Assembly (NCBI RefSeq): GCF_001591165.1 | Contig: NZ_BCUG01000004.1 | Span: forward strand, 1 to 64,000 | Direction: 5' to 3' | Origin: Thauera butanivorans NBRC 103042 | GTDB lineage: Bacteria > Pseudomonadota > Gammaproteobacteria > Burkholderiales > Rhodocyclaceae | DNA length: 64,000 bases | Shown: positions 32,000 to 39,115 of the stretch, piece after piece | Layout of the letters: every line of letters begins with the position of its first letter | How positions within the stretch are numbered: the stretch's first letter is position 1 | Position numbers and translations under genes: made by a program | The notes under the pieces: model-generated | What the model saw: the letters and a program-made list of their open reading frames with translations, nothing else | Database searches by the model: none | Told to the model about the DNA's origin: nothing

Positions 32000-32379
32000 G
32001 CGCCATCACCCTCAATGACATCAAAGCCGCGATCGTCTTGCAGCCGGGCGAACACTACGCCGGCATCGTGCTCGACCAGAAGCCCGAACACAGCTACCAC
32101 CTGATCCTGCTGCCGGGCAGCGCCAACGACGTCACCCACGAAGCCGCCACCGAATGGGCCGCAAGCATCGGCGGCGATCTGCCGACCCGAAGCGAACAAG
32201 CTCTGCTGTTCGCGAACCTCAAGGATCAGTTTGAAAAGGCTGCCTACTGGGCCGCCCCGCGGCACGAGTCCGCCCCGGACTTCGCCTGGTACCAGCACTT
32301 CGACCACGGCCGCCAGCTCGGCTACCACCGCCACCTCCCGCTCCGCGCCCGAGCCGTCCGCAGATTGATCATTCAGTAA
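31996..32379 (+). CDS. DGR target protein 4 (DUF1566-like)
   Basis: 127 residues, coupled by ATGA to target 3. Variable segment FAWYQHFDHGRQLGYHRHLPLRARAVRRLIIQ; the RRLIIQ end is common in DGR targets. Its N-terminal half (MSAITLNDIKAAIVLQPGEHYAGIVLDQKPEHSYHLILLPG) differs from the others. It is the target nearest to the Avd/RT remnant, the place where the primary target of a DGR normally sits. Confidence 0.85.
   Translation: MSAITLNDIKAAIVLQPGEHYAGIVLDQKPEHSYHLILLPGSANDVTHEAATEWAASIGGDLPTRSEQALLFANLKDQFEKAAYWAAPRHESAPDFAWYQHFDHGRQLGYHRHLPLRARAVRRLIIQ
32287..32367 (+). repeat. DGR variable repeat VR4
   Basis: Variable span 32296-32340. It is the most divergent copy at the variable codons yet identical to the other three in the last eight codons (CGC to AGA TTG). 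Confidence 0.8.
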
Positions 32380-32398
32380 TTTGACCCTTTCCATCGGC

Positions 32399-32857
32399 AT
32401 GGCACACCACACCCAACTTCCGATCTATCGCGCGGCTTACTCGCTGCTCGACGCCATCACGGATCTCGCACGCAACATGCCGCGCGACTTCAAAACGTCG
32501 ATTGGCACCAAGCTTCGCGACGAGGCCGTCGAGATCACCACCCTTGTTTTCCGGGCGAACGTCGCCCGCGAGAAGGCGCCGCACATCGAGGGGCTGATCG
32601 AGCGCGGTGTGGATTTTGTCGGCCAGGTCATCAAGCCCCACCGCCGTCACACCCGGCGCCGCACCGTGGCCGAGGCCATCCGCCGCACGGCCGAAGCAGC
32701 ACCGGAAGACCTCCTCGCCACAGCAAACAGCTATTTCGGCCTGCTCGGCCAGGCCACTCGCAGCCACCACGATCGCGCACTGCTCGGCAATACAGTCCGC
32801 GATCGCGGACACAGCGTCAACTACGCGCTGACCAAGACATACCGGAGGGCATCATGA
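32399..32857 (+). pseudogene. Avd-reverse transcriptase fusion remnant of a DGR
   Basis: 152 residues in one open frame. Residues 1-69 match the first half of Avd four-helix-bundle accessory proteins (LPIYRAAYSLLDAITDLARNMPRDFK, KLRDEAVEITTLVFRANVAREKA). Residues about 70-152 match the C-terminal end of DGR reverse transcriptases: GVDFVGQVIKPHRR..RRRTV, then ANSYFGLLGQATRSHHDRALL and LTKTYRR. The rest of avd, the template repeat and the RT catalytic core with YxDD are absent. I infer an in-frame deletion with junction near 32590-32615. A TTG at 32381 could add six residues. The stop is ATGA-coupled to the HNH gene. It cannot be a working RT. Confidence 0.75.
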
Positions 32858-33447
32858 GCGCCAGCCGCCCCTGGAGCGCCGCCGACGATGATGCGCTGCG
32901 CCGCCTCTACACCGAGCTGTCGGCCAGCGCGGTGGCTCGACACCTGGGGCGCACGCGCAGCGCGGTCAGGAATCGCATCACGGCCCTGGGCTTGCGAAAA
33001 AGCACCAACAGCGGCCAGTTCCGCGCGGGCCACACCACCTGGAACAAGGGCATGCAGGGCCTCGACATCGGCGGCAAGGCCACCCGATTCAAGAAAGGGA
33101 ACCGCCCCCACACCTGGCACCCGATCGGCCACACCCGCGTCACCAAGGACGGCTATCTGCAGCGCAAGACCGCCGACACCGGCGTCACACGCCGCGACTA
33201 CGTGCACATCCATCACCTGGTGTGGCGCATGCACGGCGGAACCGTGCCGCCCGGCCATGCGTTGGTCTTCCGCGACGGCGACCGCCTGAACCTCGACATC
33301 AACAACCTCGAACTGATCACCCGCGCCGAGTTGATGCGGCGCAACACCGTGCACCGCCTGCCGCCCGATCTGAAGCAAGTCGCGGATCTGAAGCGGCAAC
33401 TCTCCCGAAAACTCACCTACATCGAAAGGAGCAGCCATGAACAATGA
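32854..33447 (+). CDS. HNH endonuclease with N-terminal HTH
   Basis: 197 residues. An N-terminal SANT/HTH-like segment (RPWSAADDDALRRLYTELSASAVARHLGRTRSAVRNRITALGL) is followed by an HNH core with VHIHHLVWRMHGGTVPPGHALVFRDGDRLNLDINNLELITRAE. This is the phage HNH layout, in which HH, N and the H-like positions coordinate metal. Coupled to the preceding gene by ATGA. Homing or packaging-associated nicking is possible. Confidence 0.8.
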   Translation: MSASRPWSAADDDALRRLYTELSASAVARHLGRTRSAVRNRITALGLRKSTNSGQFRAGHTTWNKGMQGLDIGGKATRFKKGNRPHTWHPIGHTRVTKDGYLQRKTADTGVTRRDYVHIHHLVWRMHGGTVPPGHALVFRDGDRLNLDINNLELITRAELMRRNTVHRLPPDLKQVADLKRQLSRKLTYIERSSHEQ

Positions 33448-33778
33448 CATCACCGCACTTCGCTCGGTCTTGTTCGACACCCTGCAGCGTCTCAACGACC
33501 CGGAGAACCCCATGCCCGTCGACCGGGCCAAGGCCGTGGGCGAAATCTCGCAGACGATCATCAACACCGCCAAGGTCGAGCTGGAGCACATGCGCATCAC
33601 GCGCGGCCGCGGCACGGGCTTCATGGGCGCCCTTCCTGCACCTGAGGAGCCCGCCCCGCCGGCCGAGCGTGAAGATGCCCTGTTGCCGGCCGCTGCCACG
33701 ACGAGCCCCACAAAGCATGGCACCAAGACCGTGACACAGGCCCACGGCGCCACCGTGACGCGCCACATGATGAGGTAA
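33437..33778 (+). CDS. Conserved hypothetical phage protein
   Basis: 113 residues. A helical N-terminus (MNNDITALRSVLFDTLQRLNDPENPMPVDRAKAVGEISQTIINTAKVELEHMRITRG) resembles a common prophage family seen next to HNH genes. The rest is Pro/Ala-rich and probably disordered. Overlaps the HNH gene by 11 bases. Function unknown. Confidence 0.6.
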   Translation: MNNDITALRSVLFDTLQRLNDPENPMPVDRAKAVGEISQTIINTAKVELEHMRITRGRGTGFMGALPAPEEPAPPAEREDALLPAAATTSPTKHGTKTVTQAHGATVTRHMMR

Positions 33779-33783
33779 GCGCC

Positions 33784-35664
33784 ATGGAACAGACCATTTC
33801 GCCGTTTGCCGAGATCGAGCTGCAGCGGCTCGCACCGAGCCCGACCAATCCGCGCAAGACCTTTACCGACCTCGACGACCTGGCCGCATCGATCCGCGAA
33901 CAAGGCGTGATGCAGCCGATCCTGGTGCGGCTGTGGCCGGACGACTACCCCACGCCCGAGGGGCGCGACGACCGCCCCACCTACGAAATCGTTGCCGGTG
34001 AGCGCCGGTATCGGGCTGCACAGCTTGCCGGCCTGGCGAGCATCCCCGCCCTGGTACGGCCGCTGAACACCCGCCAGGTGCTGGAAGCGCAGATCGTCGA
34101 GAACCTGCAACGGCGTGACGTGACAGAGCTCGAAGAGGCCGAAGGCTACCAGCTGATGATGCGTGACCACGGCTATACCGCCGACCAACTCGCCGAGAAG
34201 GTCGGCAAGAGCCGGGCGTACATCTACGGCCGGCTGAAGCTGACTGCGCTGTGCGAAGCGGTGCGCGAGCGCTACCGCGCCGGCGAGCTGGATGCCAGCC
34301 GTGCGCTGCTGATCGCCCGCATCCCCGTGCCGGCGCTGCAGGAAGAGGCGGCCAAGGCCATCCTCGAGGGCTGGAACGGCCCGATGAGCTACCGCAACGC
34401 CGCCCGGCACATCCAGGACCGCTACACGCTCGATCTGAACAAAGCACCGTTCGATCGGAACAACGCGTTCCTCTGGCTCGCCGCGGGCGACTGCAACACA
34501 TGCCCCAAGCGCACCGGCAACACGCCCGAACTGTACCCGGACACCCCTGCAGACGTCTGCACGGACCCGTCATGCTACGCGACCAAGAAAACAAACCACA
34601 TCGCACAGCAGGCCGAACTGCACCGCGAGGCCGGATTCAAGGTGATCACCGGCGATAGCGCCAAGAAGATCGCGCCGCACGGCATCTACGGCGCCAGCAT
34701 CGGCAATGACTACGTGGCCCTGGATCACAAGAGCTATTACGGCGACAAGGAAACGACCGCACGCAAGGCGATCAAGGGGCACGACGTGCCGACCGTGATG
34801 ATCGAGGACGTGCGCGCCGGCACGTTGGTGCCAGCCGTTGCAAAGAAAGACCTCGACCAGGCACTCAAGGCCAGCGGCATCCGCGTCAGCACCAGCAGCC
34901 GCAACCCGCGCGAGCTGGCCAGAGAACGGGCACGCAAGAGTGAACAACAGTTCCGGCGGGCGTTGTTCGACGCACACCACGTAGCGAAAGCCGCCGACGC
35001 CCACGACAACAACGGCGACGTGCTCAATGAAGCCGATCTCTCGCTCATCGCCCGCCAGTTCTGGGCACGCCTGCATCACGACGCCCAGAAAGTCATCGGG
35101 CGCATGTACTTCCCCGAAGCCCCGGCAGAAAGCGAGCCGGATGCCGAACGCTTCACCAAGAATCCGGACTATCTGCGTGCGGATTATCTGCGCATCAGCG
35201 CAGTGACTGGAATGATCGATGACCTGGCCAAGCGGGCGCTGGTCACCCTGCTGCTGGATATCGCGCTGGTTGGCACGCTTGACGTTCCGACCTACATCGA
35301 GGACATCAGCACGCCCCTCCCCCTGCTGGCGGCCGTGCATCGGGCCGGCCTGAATGCCGATGAGATTCGGGCAAGCCTTGATGCCAAGCCGACGAAACCC
35401 GCTTCTACCCCACCCAAGGCTGCGCCGGCAGGCGGAGCTACCCACGCGAGCAAGGAGAAAAAACCCGCCACGCGCGCGAAACAGGCTGCGCCGGCGGGCG
35501 GGAAAACCGCCGCGAAACCCAAGACACAGGCCGCTGCCGCGGCAAGCAAGGCAAAGGCAAAGACCAGCGGCCGCGCTGCGGCCGGAGGAAAGGGGCAACC
35601 CACCGACGATCCACCGGCGTACCGCTGCCCGAACACCCTCGACATGCTGGAGGCCCGAGCATGA
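33784..35664 (+). CDS. ParB/RepB-like protein with Cys-rich insert
   Basis: 626 residues. The ParB N-terminal domain covers about 8-110 (LAPSPTNPRKTFTDLDDLAASIREQGVMQPILV, then YEIVAGERRYRAAQLAG and QIVENLQRRDVTELEEAEGY), and an HTH follows at about 125-150 (TADQLAEKVGKSRAYIYGRLKL). A Cys cluster (CNTCPKR...CTDPSC, about 238-262) could bind zinc. The C-terminus is long, Ala/Lys/Pro-rich and probably disordered. Plasmid-type partition is unlikely without ParA, so a replication or nuclease role is more likely. It is the second ParB-like protein of the prophage. Confidence 0.8.
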   Translation: MEQTISPFAEIELQRLAPSPTNPRKTFTDLDDLAASIREQGVMQPILVRLWPDDYPTPEGRDDRPTYEIVAGERRYRAAQLAGLASIPALVRPLNTRQVLEAQIVENLQRRDVTELEEAEGYQLMMRDHGYTADQLAEKVGKSRAYIYGRLKLTALCEAVRERYRAGELDASRALLIARIPVPALQEEAAKAILEGWNGPMSYRNAARHIQDRYTLDLNKAPFDRNNAFLWLAAGDCNTCPKRTGNTPELYPDTPADVCTDPSCYATKKTNHIAQQAELHREAGFKVITGDSAKKIAPHGIYGASIGNDYVALDHKSYYGDKETTARKAIKGHDVPTVMIEDVRAGTLVPAVAKKDLDQALKASGIRVSTSSRNPRELARERARKSEQQFRRALFDAHHVAKAADAHDNNGDVLNEADLSLIARQFWARLHHDAQKVIGRMYFPEAPAESEPDAERFTKNPDYLRADYLRISAVTGMIDDLAKRALVTLLLDIALVGTLDVPTYIEDISTPLPLLAAVHRAGLNADEIRASLDAKPTKPASTPPKAAPAGGATHASKEKKPATRAKQAAPAGGKTAAKPKTQAAAAASKAKAKTSGRAAAGGKGQPTDDPPAYRCPNTLDMLEARA

Positions 35665-36323
35665 GCAAGATCTACAGCAACGTGATGCTCGACCTCGAAA
35701 CCATGGGCAACGGCCCGGACGCGGCCATCGTGGCCATTGGCGCCGTTGCCTTCGACGTCGCATCTGGCGAAATCGGCCCCGCCTACTACAACAGGGTCAC
35801 CCTCGAATCGGCCGTGCAAGGCGGCGGCGTGATCGACGCCAGCACCGTCGCCTGGTGGATGCAGCAGGGTGACGAAGCACGGCAGGAGATCTGCCGCCCT
35901 GGTGGTGTAACCATCGGCGATGCGCTGCGGTCCTTCGCCATCTGGGTGGCCGAGCATGCGCACGATACCGAGATGTGGGGGAATGGCGCCAGCTTCGACA
36001 ACGTCATCTTGCGCGGCGCCTACGCCCGCCAAGGCTTGCAGCCGCCGTGGGCCTGGTGGAACGACCGGTGCTACCGCACCGTCAAGGCACTGCACCGCGA
36101 CGTGCCGATGGAGCGCCTCGGCACCCACCACAATGCCCTGAGTGACGCCACCAGCCAGGCGCAGCACCTTATCAAGATGCTCGCGCCTCGGCCGCCGGAC
36201 GGGTGGGCAGTCATGAACGAGGACGGCCGCATCGTCACATGGTATCCACAGCGTGATCATGCATCGATCATCGCCGCACAGCACCGCCCCGGCGCCGTCC
36301 TGCGGGCGATGCACCTGGAATGA
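35661..36323 (+). CDS. DEDD-type 3'-5' exonuclease
   Basis: 220 residues, ATGA-coupled to the ParB-like gene. Residues 9-13 (LDLET) carry the first Asp-Glu pair, ASFDN (about 110-114) the second Asp, and HHNALSDA (about 155-162) the last Asp with its His. This is the DEDDh exonuclease VIII/RNase T-like pattern common in phages. It probably trims DNA in replication or recombination. Confidence 0.85.
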   Translation: MSKIYSNVMLDLETMGNGPDAAIVAIGAVAFDVASGEIGPAYYNRVTLESAVQGGGVIDASTVAWWMQQGDEARQEICRPGGVTIGDALRSFAIWVAEHAHDTEMWGNGASFDNVILRGAYARQGLQPPWAWWNDRCYRTVKALHRDVPMERLGTHHNALSDATSQAQHLIKMLAPRPPDGWAVMNEDGRIVTWYPQRDHASIIAAQHRPGAVLRAMHLE

Positions 36324-36351
36324 ACGGCAGCTTGTTTCTAGGAGCGACCTG

Positions 36352-36600
36352 ATGATTCTGACGCACGATCAGATCGTCGAGATTACCCAGCGCGTGCGAG
36401 CAAGCGCGCAACGACGTATGCTCGACCATCTCAATATTCCATATCGCCAGAGGCCGGACGGAACACCGGTCGTATTCGAGGCCGACATTCATGCGCCCGC
36501 GAAAGAAAGACCGACACCTCCCCGCCTGCGTTTACCTGAGGCACGGGGCTTATTGGCTGGTCAAGGCCGGCAAGTGGCATCGCCTCGGGGCAGACCTTGA
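36352..36600 (+). CDS. DUF4224-type protein
   Basis: 82 residues. Starts MILTHDQIVEITQRVRASAQRRMLDHLNIPYRQRPDGTPVVFEADI, the typical DUF4224 core ('L..L.G......Q...L...GI....R.DG.PVV...'). It lies directly upstream of, and overlaps by 110 bases, the integrase gene, the usual location of DUF4224 proteins. It probably acts as an accessory or excision factor. Confidence 0.7.
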   Translation: MILTHDQIVEITQRVRASAQRRMLDHLNIPYRQRPDGTPVVFEADIHAPAKERPTPPRLRLPEARGLLAGQGRQVASPRGRP

Positions 36601-37477
36601 AACCGCCCTGGTCGAGTATGCACGTGCCCAAGCGCGCCGACAGGGCAGCATGCCGGAATTGATCGATCAAGCCATGCCGTCGATCCTCAAGGGAAAAGCC
36701 CAGAACACGATCGCCCAGTACCGTATCGCCGCCCGAAGGCTGCAGGACATGTTTACCGAGTTCGCGCCACAGCAGGTCACGCAGCGCGATATTGTCCAGG
36801 CCCTCTCAATCATGGACGACCGTCCAGCTGCAGCAAATCGGCTACTCGTCGTGCTGCGCATGGTGTTCAACTGGGGGCTGCGCACGGGACTGGTTGAGTT
36901 CAACCCATGCATCGGCGTCGAGCGACTGAAGATGCGCCCACGCACGCGCCGAGTCGACTTGGAAGAGTTCGAGGCAATCAAAGCGCAGGCCGGTCCGCTG
37001 CTCGCAGTCATCATGGACCTGTGCTACCTGACTGGGCAGCGCATTGGTGATGTGCTGACGATCAGGCGCGCAGACCTCCGTACAGACGGTCTCTATGTGG
37101 AGCAGCAGAAGACGGGGGCGCGGATGCTCATCGCCTGGAACCCCGAGCTTGCAGCGGCCGTCGAGCGCGCCAAGGCAATGCACAAGAACGTTGCAAGCCT
37201 CTATTTGCTTCCGGGCCTGAACGGAGGCCCCCCAAAGTACGGCACGATTTGGGCGCAGTGGCGCAAGGCCCGCGAAGCAGCAGGAATTACCGATGCCAAC
37301 ATTCACGACCTACGCGCGATGTCAGGAACGGAAGCGGAAATGCAGGGCATCGATCCCCAGCGCCTGCTCGGACATCGTGACGCCTCGATGACGAGGCGCT
37401 ATCTCCGGGATCGCGGGGTAACGATCGTCCATGGTCCGAGTATTGGACACGTCCAAAACAAACGAGCCAAAAGCTAG
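36491..37477 (+). CDS. Phage tyrosine integrase
   Basis: 328 residues. Core-binding helices lie at about 65-150, and the catalytic domain carries R184 (TGQRIGD), K207, H272-x-x-R275 (HDLRA), H295 (LLGHRD) and Y304 (MTRRYLRD), the complete R-K-H-R-H-Y set. It marks the right end of the prophage. The gene ends 36 bp before the host methyltransferase stop, so the attachment site is probably in that interval. The opposite attachment site is not visible in this window. Confidence 0.92.
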   Translation: MRPRKKDRHLPACVYLRHGAYWLVKAGKWHRLGADLETALVEYARAQARRQGSMPELIDQAMPSILKGKAQNTIAQYRIAARRLQDMFTEFAPQQVTQRDIVQALSIMDDRPAAANRLLVVLRMVFNWGLRTGLVEFNPCIGVERLKMRPRTRRVDLEEFEAIKAQAGPLLAVIMDLCYLTGQRIGDVLTIRRADLRTDGLYVEQQKTGARMLIAWNPELAAAVERAKAMHKNVASLYLLPGLNGGPPKYGTIWAQWRKAREAAGITDANIHDLRAMSGTEAEMQGIDPQRLLGHRDASMTRRYLRDRGVTIVHGPSIGHVQNKRAKS

Positions 37478-37512
37478 GCTGTTACTGGGGTTGATGTAAC
37501 CACTTCTTCCAT

Positions 37513-38241
37513 CTATGTCGTTTTCCTCGTGCCGCCGTTGCGCTGGGCAACGGCGGGAACTCGTTTCGCGGCCGCCTTGCGTTCGCGCCATTTGGGCATG
37601 ATCAGGCGCATGCCCTGCACCCGCTTCACCCCATGCATCAGATAAGCCCCGCCCAGCAACGGCCACCAGCGCGCGCCGGCGCGATCCATCCAGCGCAGGC
37701 GTTCGAGCCACGGCGCACTGTTCAGCGCCGGCACATGGCAGCCGGATTCGACCGCCAGCACCTCGAAGCCGAGCAGCTTCAGCCAGTCCTTGATCCGCAT
37801 CGCCGGCCGGTACTGGCCGCGCCACGGCGGCACGCCGTCCTTGCGTGCCGCCAGGCGGCGCAAGCCCCACAGGCTGATCGGATTCAGCCCGCTCAGCACC
37901 ACGCTGCCTTCCGGCACCAGCACACGCTCCACCTCGCGCAGCACCTGATGCGGATCGGCGGAAAACTCCAGCACGTGCGGCATCAGCACCAGATCGATGC
38001 TCGCGCTGGCGAAAGGCAGCTCGAACTCGTTCGCCAGCACCGCCGCCGGCCCCGTACGGGCGCAGACGAAGCGGAAAGGCATGCGGTTGGCGGCCAGCAG
38101 ATCCAGCCCGGGCAAGCCGATCTGCACCGCCCTGTAGCCGAAGATGTCCGCCACCATGCGCTCCAGCACGGCTCGCTCCCATTCGAGCAGGTACTGCCCC
38201 GGCGGCGTTTCCAGCCACGCGGAGAGATCGGGCATTGACAT
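37513..38241 (-). CDS. SAM-dependent class I methyltransferase (host)
   Basis: 242 residues from ATG 38241. The N-terminus (LSAWLETPPGQYLLEWERAVLERMVADIFGYRAVQIGLPG) and the motif SIDLVLMPHVLEFSADPHQVLREVERVLVPEGSVVLSGLNP identify a small methyltransferase family, whose gene in many beta- and gammaproteobacteria sits divergently beside gloB. A 27-bp divergent gap separates it from gloB. Substrate unknown. The prophage integrase lies just beyond its stop, which appears native. Confidence 0.82.
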   Translation of the reverse strand: MSMPDLSAWLETPPGQYLLEWERAVLERMVADIFGYRAVQIGLPGLDLLAANRMPFRFVCARTGPAAVLANEFELPFASASIDLVLMPHVLEFSADPHQVLREVERVLVPEGSVVLSGLNPISLWGLRRLAARKDGVPPWRGQYRPAMRIKDWLKLLGFEVLAVESGCHVPALNSAPWLERLRWMDRAGARWWPLLGGAYLMHGVKRVQGMRLIMPKWRERKAAAKRVPAVAQRNGGTRKTT

Positions 38242-38268
38242 CGGCGACCAGGCTTCCACAATTGGCGG

Positions 38269-39042
38269 ATGCACATTATCCCTCTTCCCGCCTTCCGCGA
38301 TAACTACATCTGGCTGATCCGCGACGGTCGCCACGCAGTCGTGGTCGATCCGGGCGATGCCGCACCGGTGCTGGACTACCTGGCACGCGAAGGGTTGCAG
38401 CTCGCCGCCATCCTCGTCACCCATCACCACGCCGACCACGTCGGCGGCCTGGGCACGCTGCTGTCCCACGCACCGGTGCCGGTGCATGGCCCGTTCAACG
38501 AACGCATCGACGGCGTCGATCATCCCGTGGCCGAAGGCGACACGGTGCGCATCGATGCGCTGGATCTAGAGTTCGACGTGCTCGACGTCCCGGCCCACAC
38601 CGCCGGCCACATCGCCTACGTCAGCCGGGGCACACCGCCCCGCGCGCTGTTCTGCGGCGACACGCTGTTTTCGGCCGGCTGCGGCCGCCTGTTCGAAGGC
38701 AGTGCACGGCAACTGGCTGACGCGCTGGCCAGGTTCGCCGCCCTGCCCGACGACACCCTGGTGTACTGCACGCACGAATACACCTTGTCCAACCTCGCAT
38801 TCGCACGTGCAGCCGAACCGCACAACCCCGAACGCGACGCCTACGTCGAGCGCTGCCAGGCGCTACGGGCTGCGAACCGGCCCACGCTGCCGAGCACGAT
38901 CGGGCTGGAAAAGGCGATCAATCCCTTCCTGCGCAGCGACCAGGCACAGATCCGCGACGTGCTTGCCGGCCATTCCGGCGTGCGGCCTGCCGACGCCATC
39001 GAATGCCTGGCCGCGCTGCGCGCCTGGAAGGATACGTTCTGA
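38269..39042 (+). CDS. gloB: Hydroxyacylglutathione hydrolase (glyoxalase II)
   Basis: 257 residues, the normal size. Metallo-beta-lactamase fold with THHHADHVGG (51-60), the metal ligands HxHxDH, GHIAYV and GDTLFSAGCGR. The C-terminal domain contains YCTHEYTLSNLAFA and a final DALRAWKD-like end. It hydrolyses S-lactoylglutathione to lactate and glutathione in methylglyoxal detoxification. Confidence 0.95.
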   Translation: MHIIPLPAFRDNYIWLIRDGRHAVVVDPGDAAPVLDYLAREGLQLAAILVTHHHADHVGGLGTLLSHAPVPVHGPFNERIDGVDHPVAEGDTVRIDALDLEFDVLDVPAHTAGHIAYVSRGTPPRALFCGDTLFSAGCGRLFEGSARQLADALARFAALPDDTLVYCTHEYTLSNLAFARAAEPHNPERDAYVERCQALRAANRPTLPSTIGLEKAINPFLRSDQAQIRDVLAGHSGVRPADAIECLAALRAWKDTF

Positions 39043-39115
39043 AATTGACGCCCCGTCCCGCCGGTCGATAGACTTGCGGGCTCCATCGTCCGCGGCACAA
39101 GGCAGTCGCACGATC

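Noticed and set aside
29756-32379. Repeated segments read as a CRISPR array or recombination-generated repeats
   Set aside because: Repeats are coding, spaced 0.4-1.2 kb apart and have position-1/2 codon variation, which fits DGR variable repeats and not CRISPR spacers.
33784-35664. Plasmid or phage-plasmid partition locus based on the ParB domain
   Set aside because: No ParA ATPase or parS-like array is visible, and an integrase is present, so a chromosomally integrated prophage is the simpler reading.
37478-37512. Attachment-site core at the integrase end, for example GAGCCAAAAGC
   Set aside because: The only resemblance near the left prophage edge is a 7-base GCCAAAA match, too short to support an attL/attR pair. 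The left end may lie outside the window or be lost.
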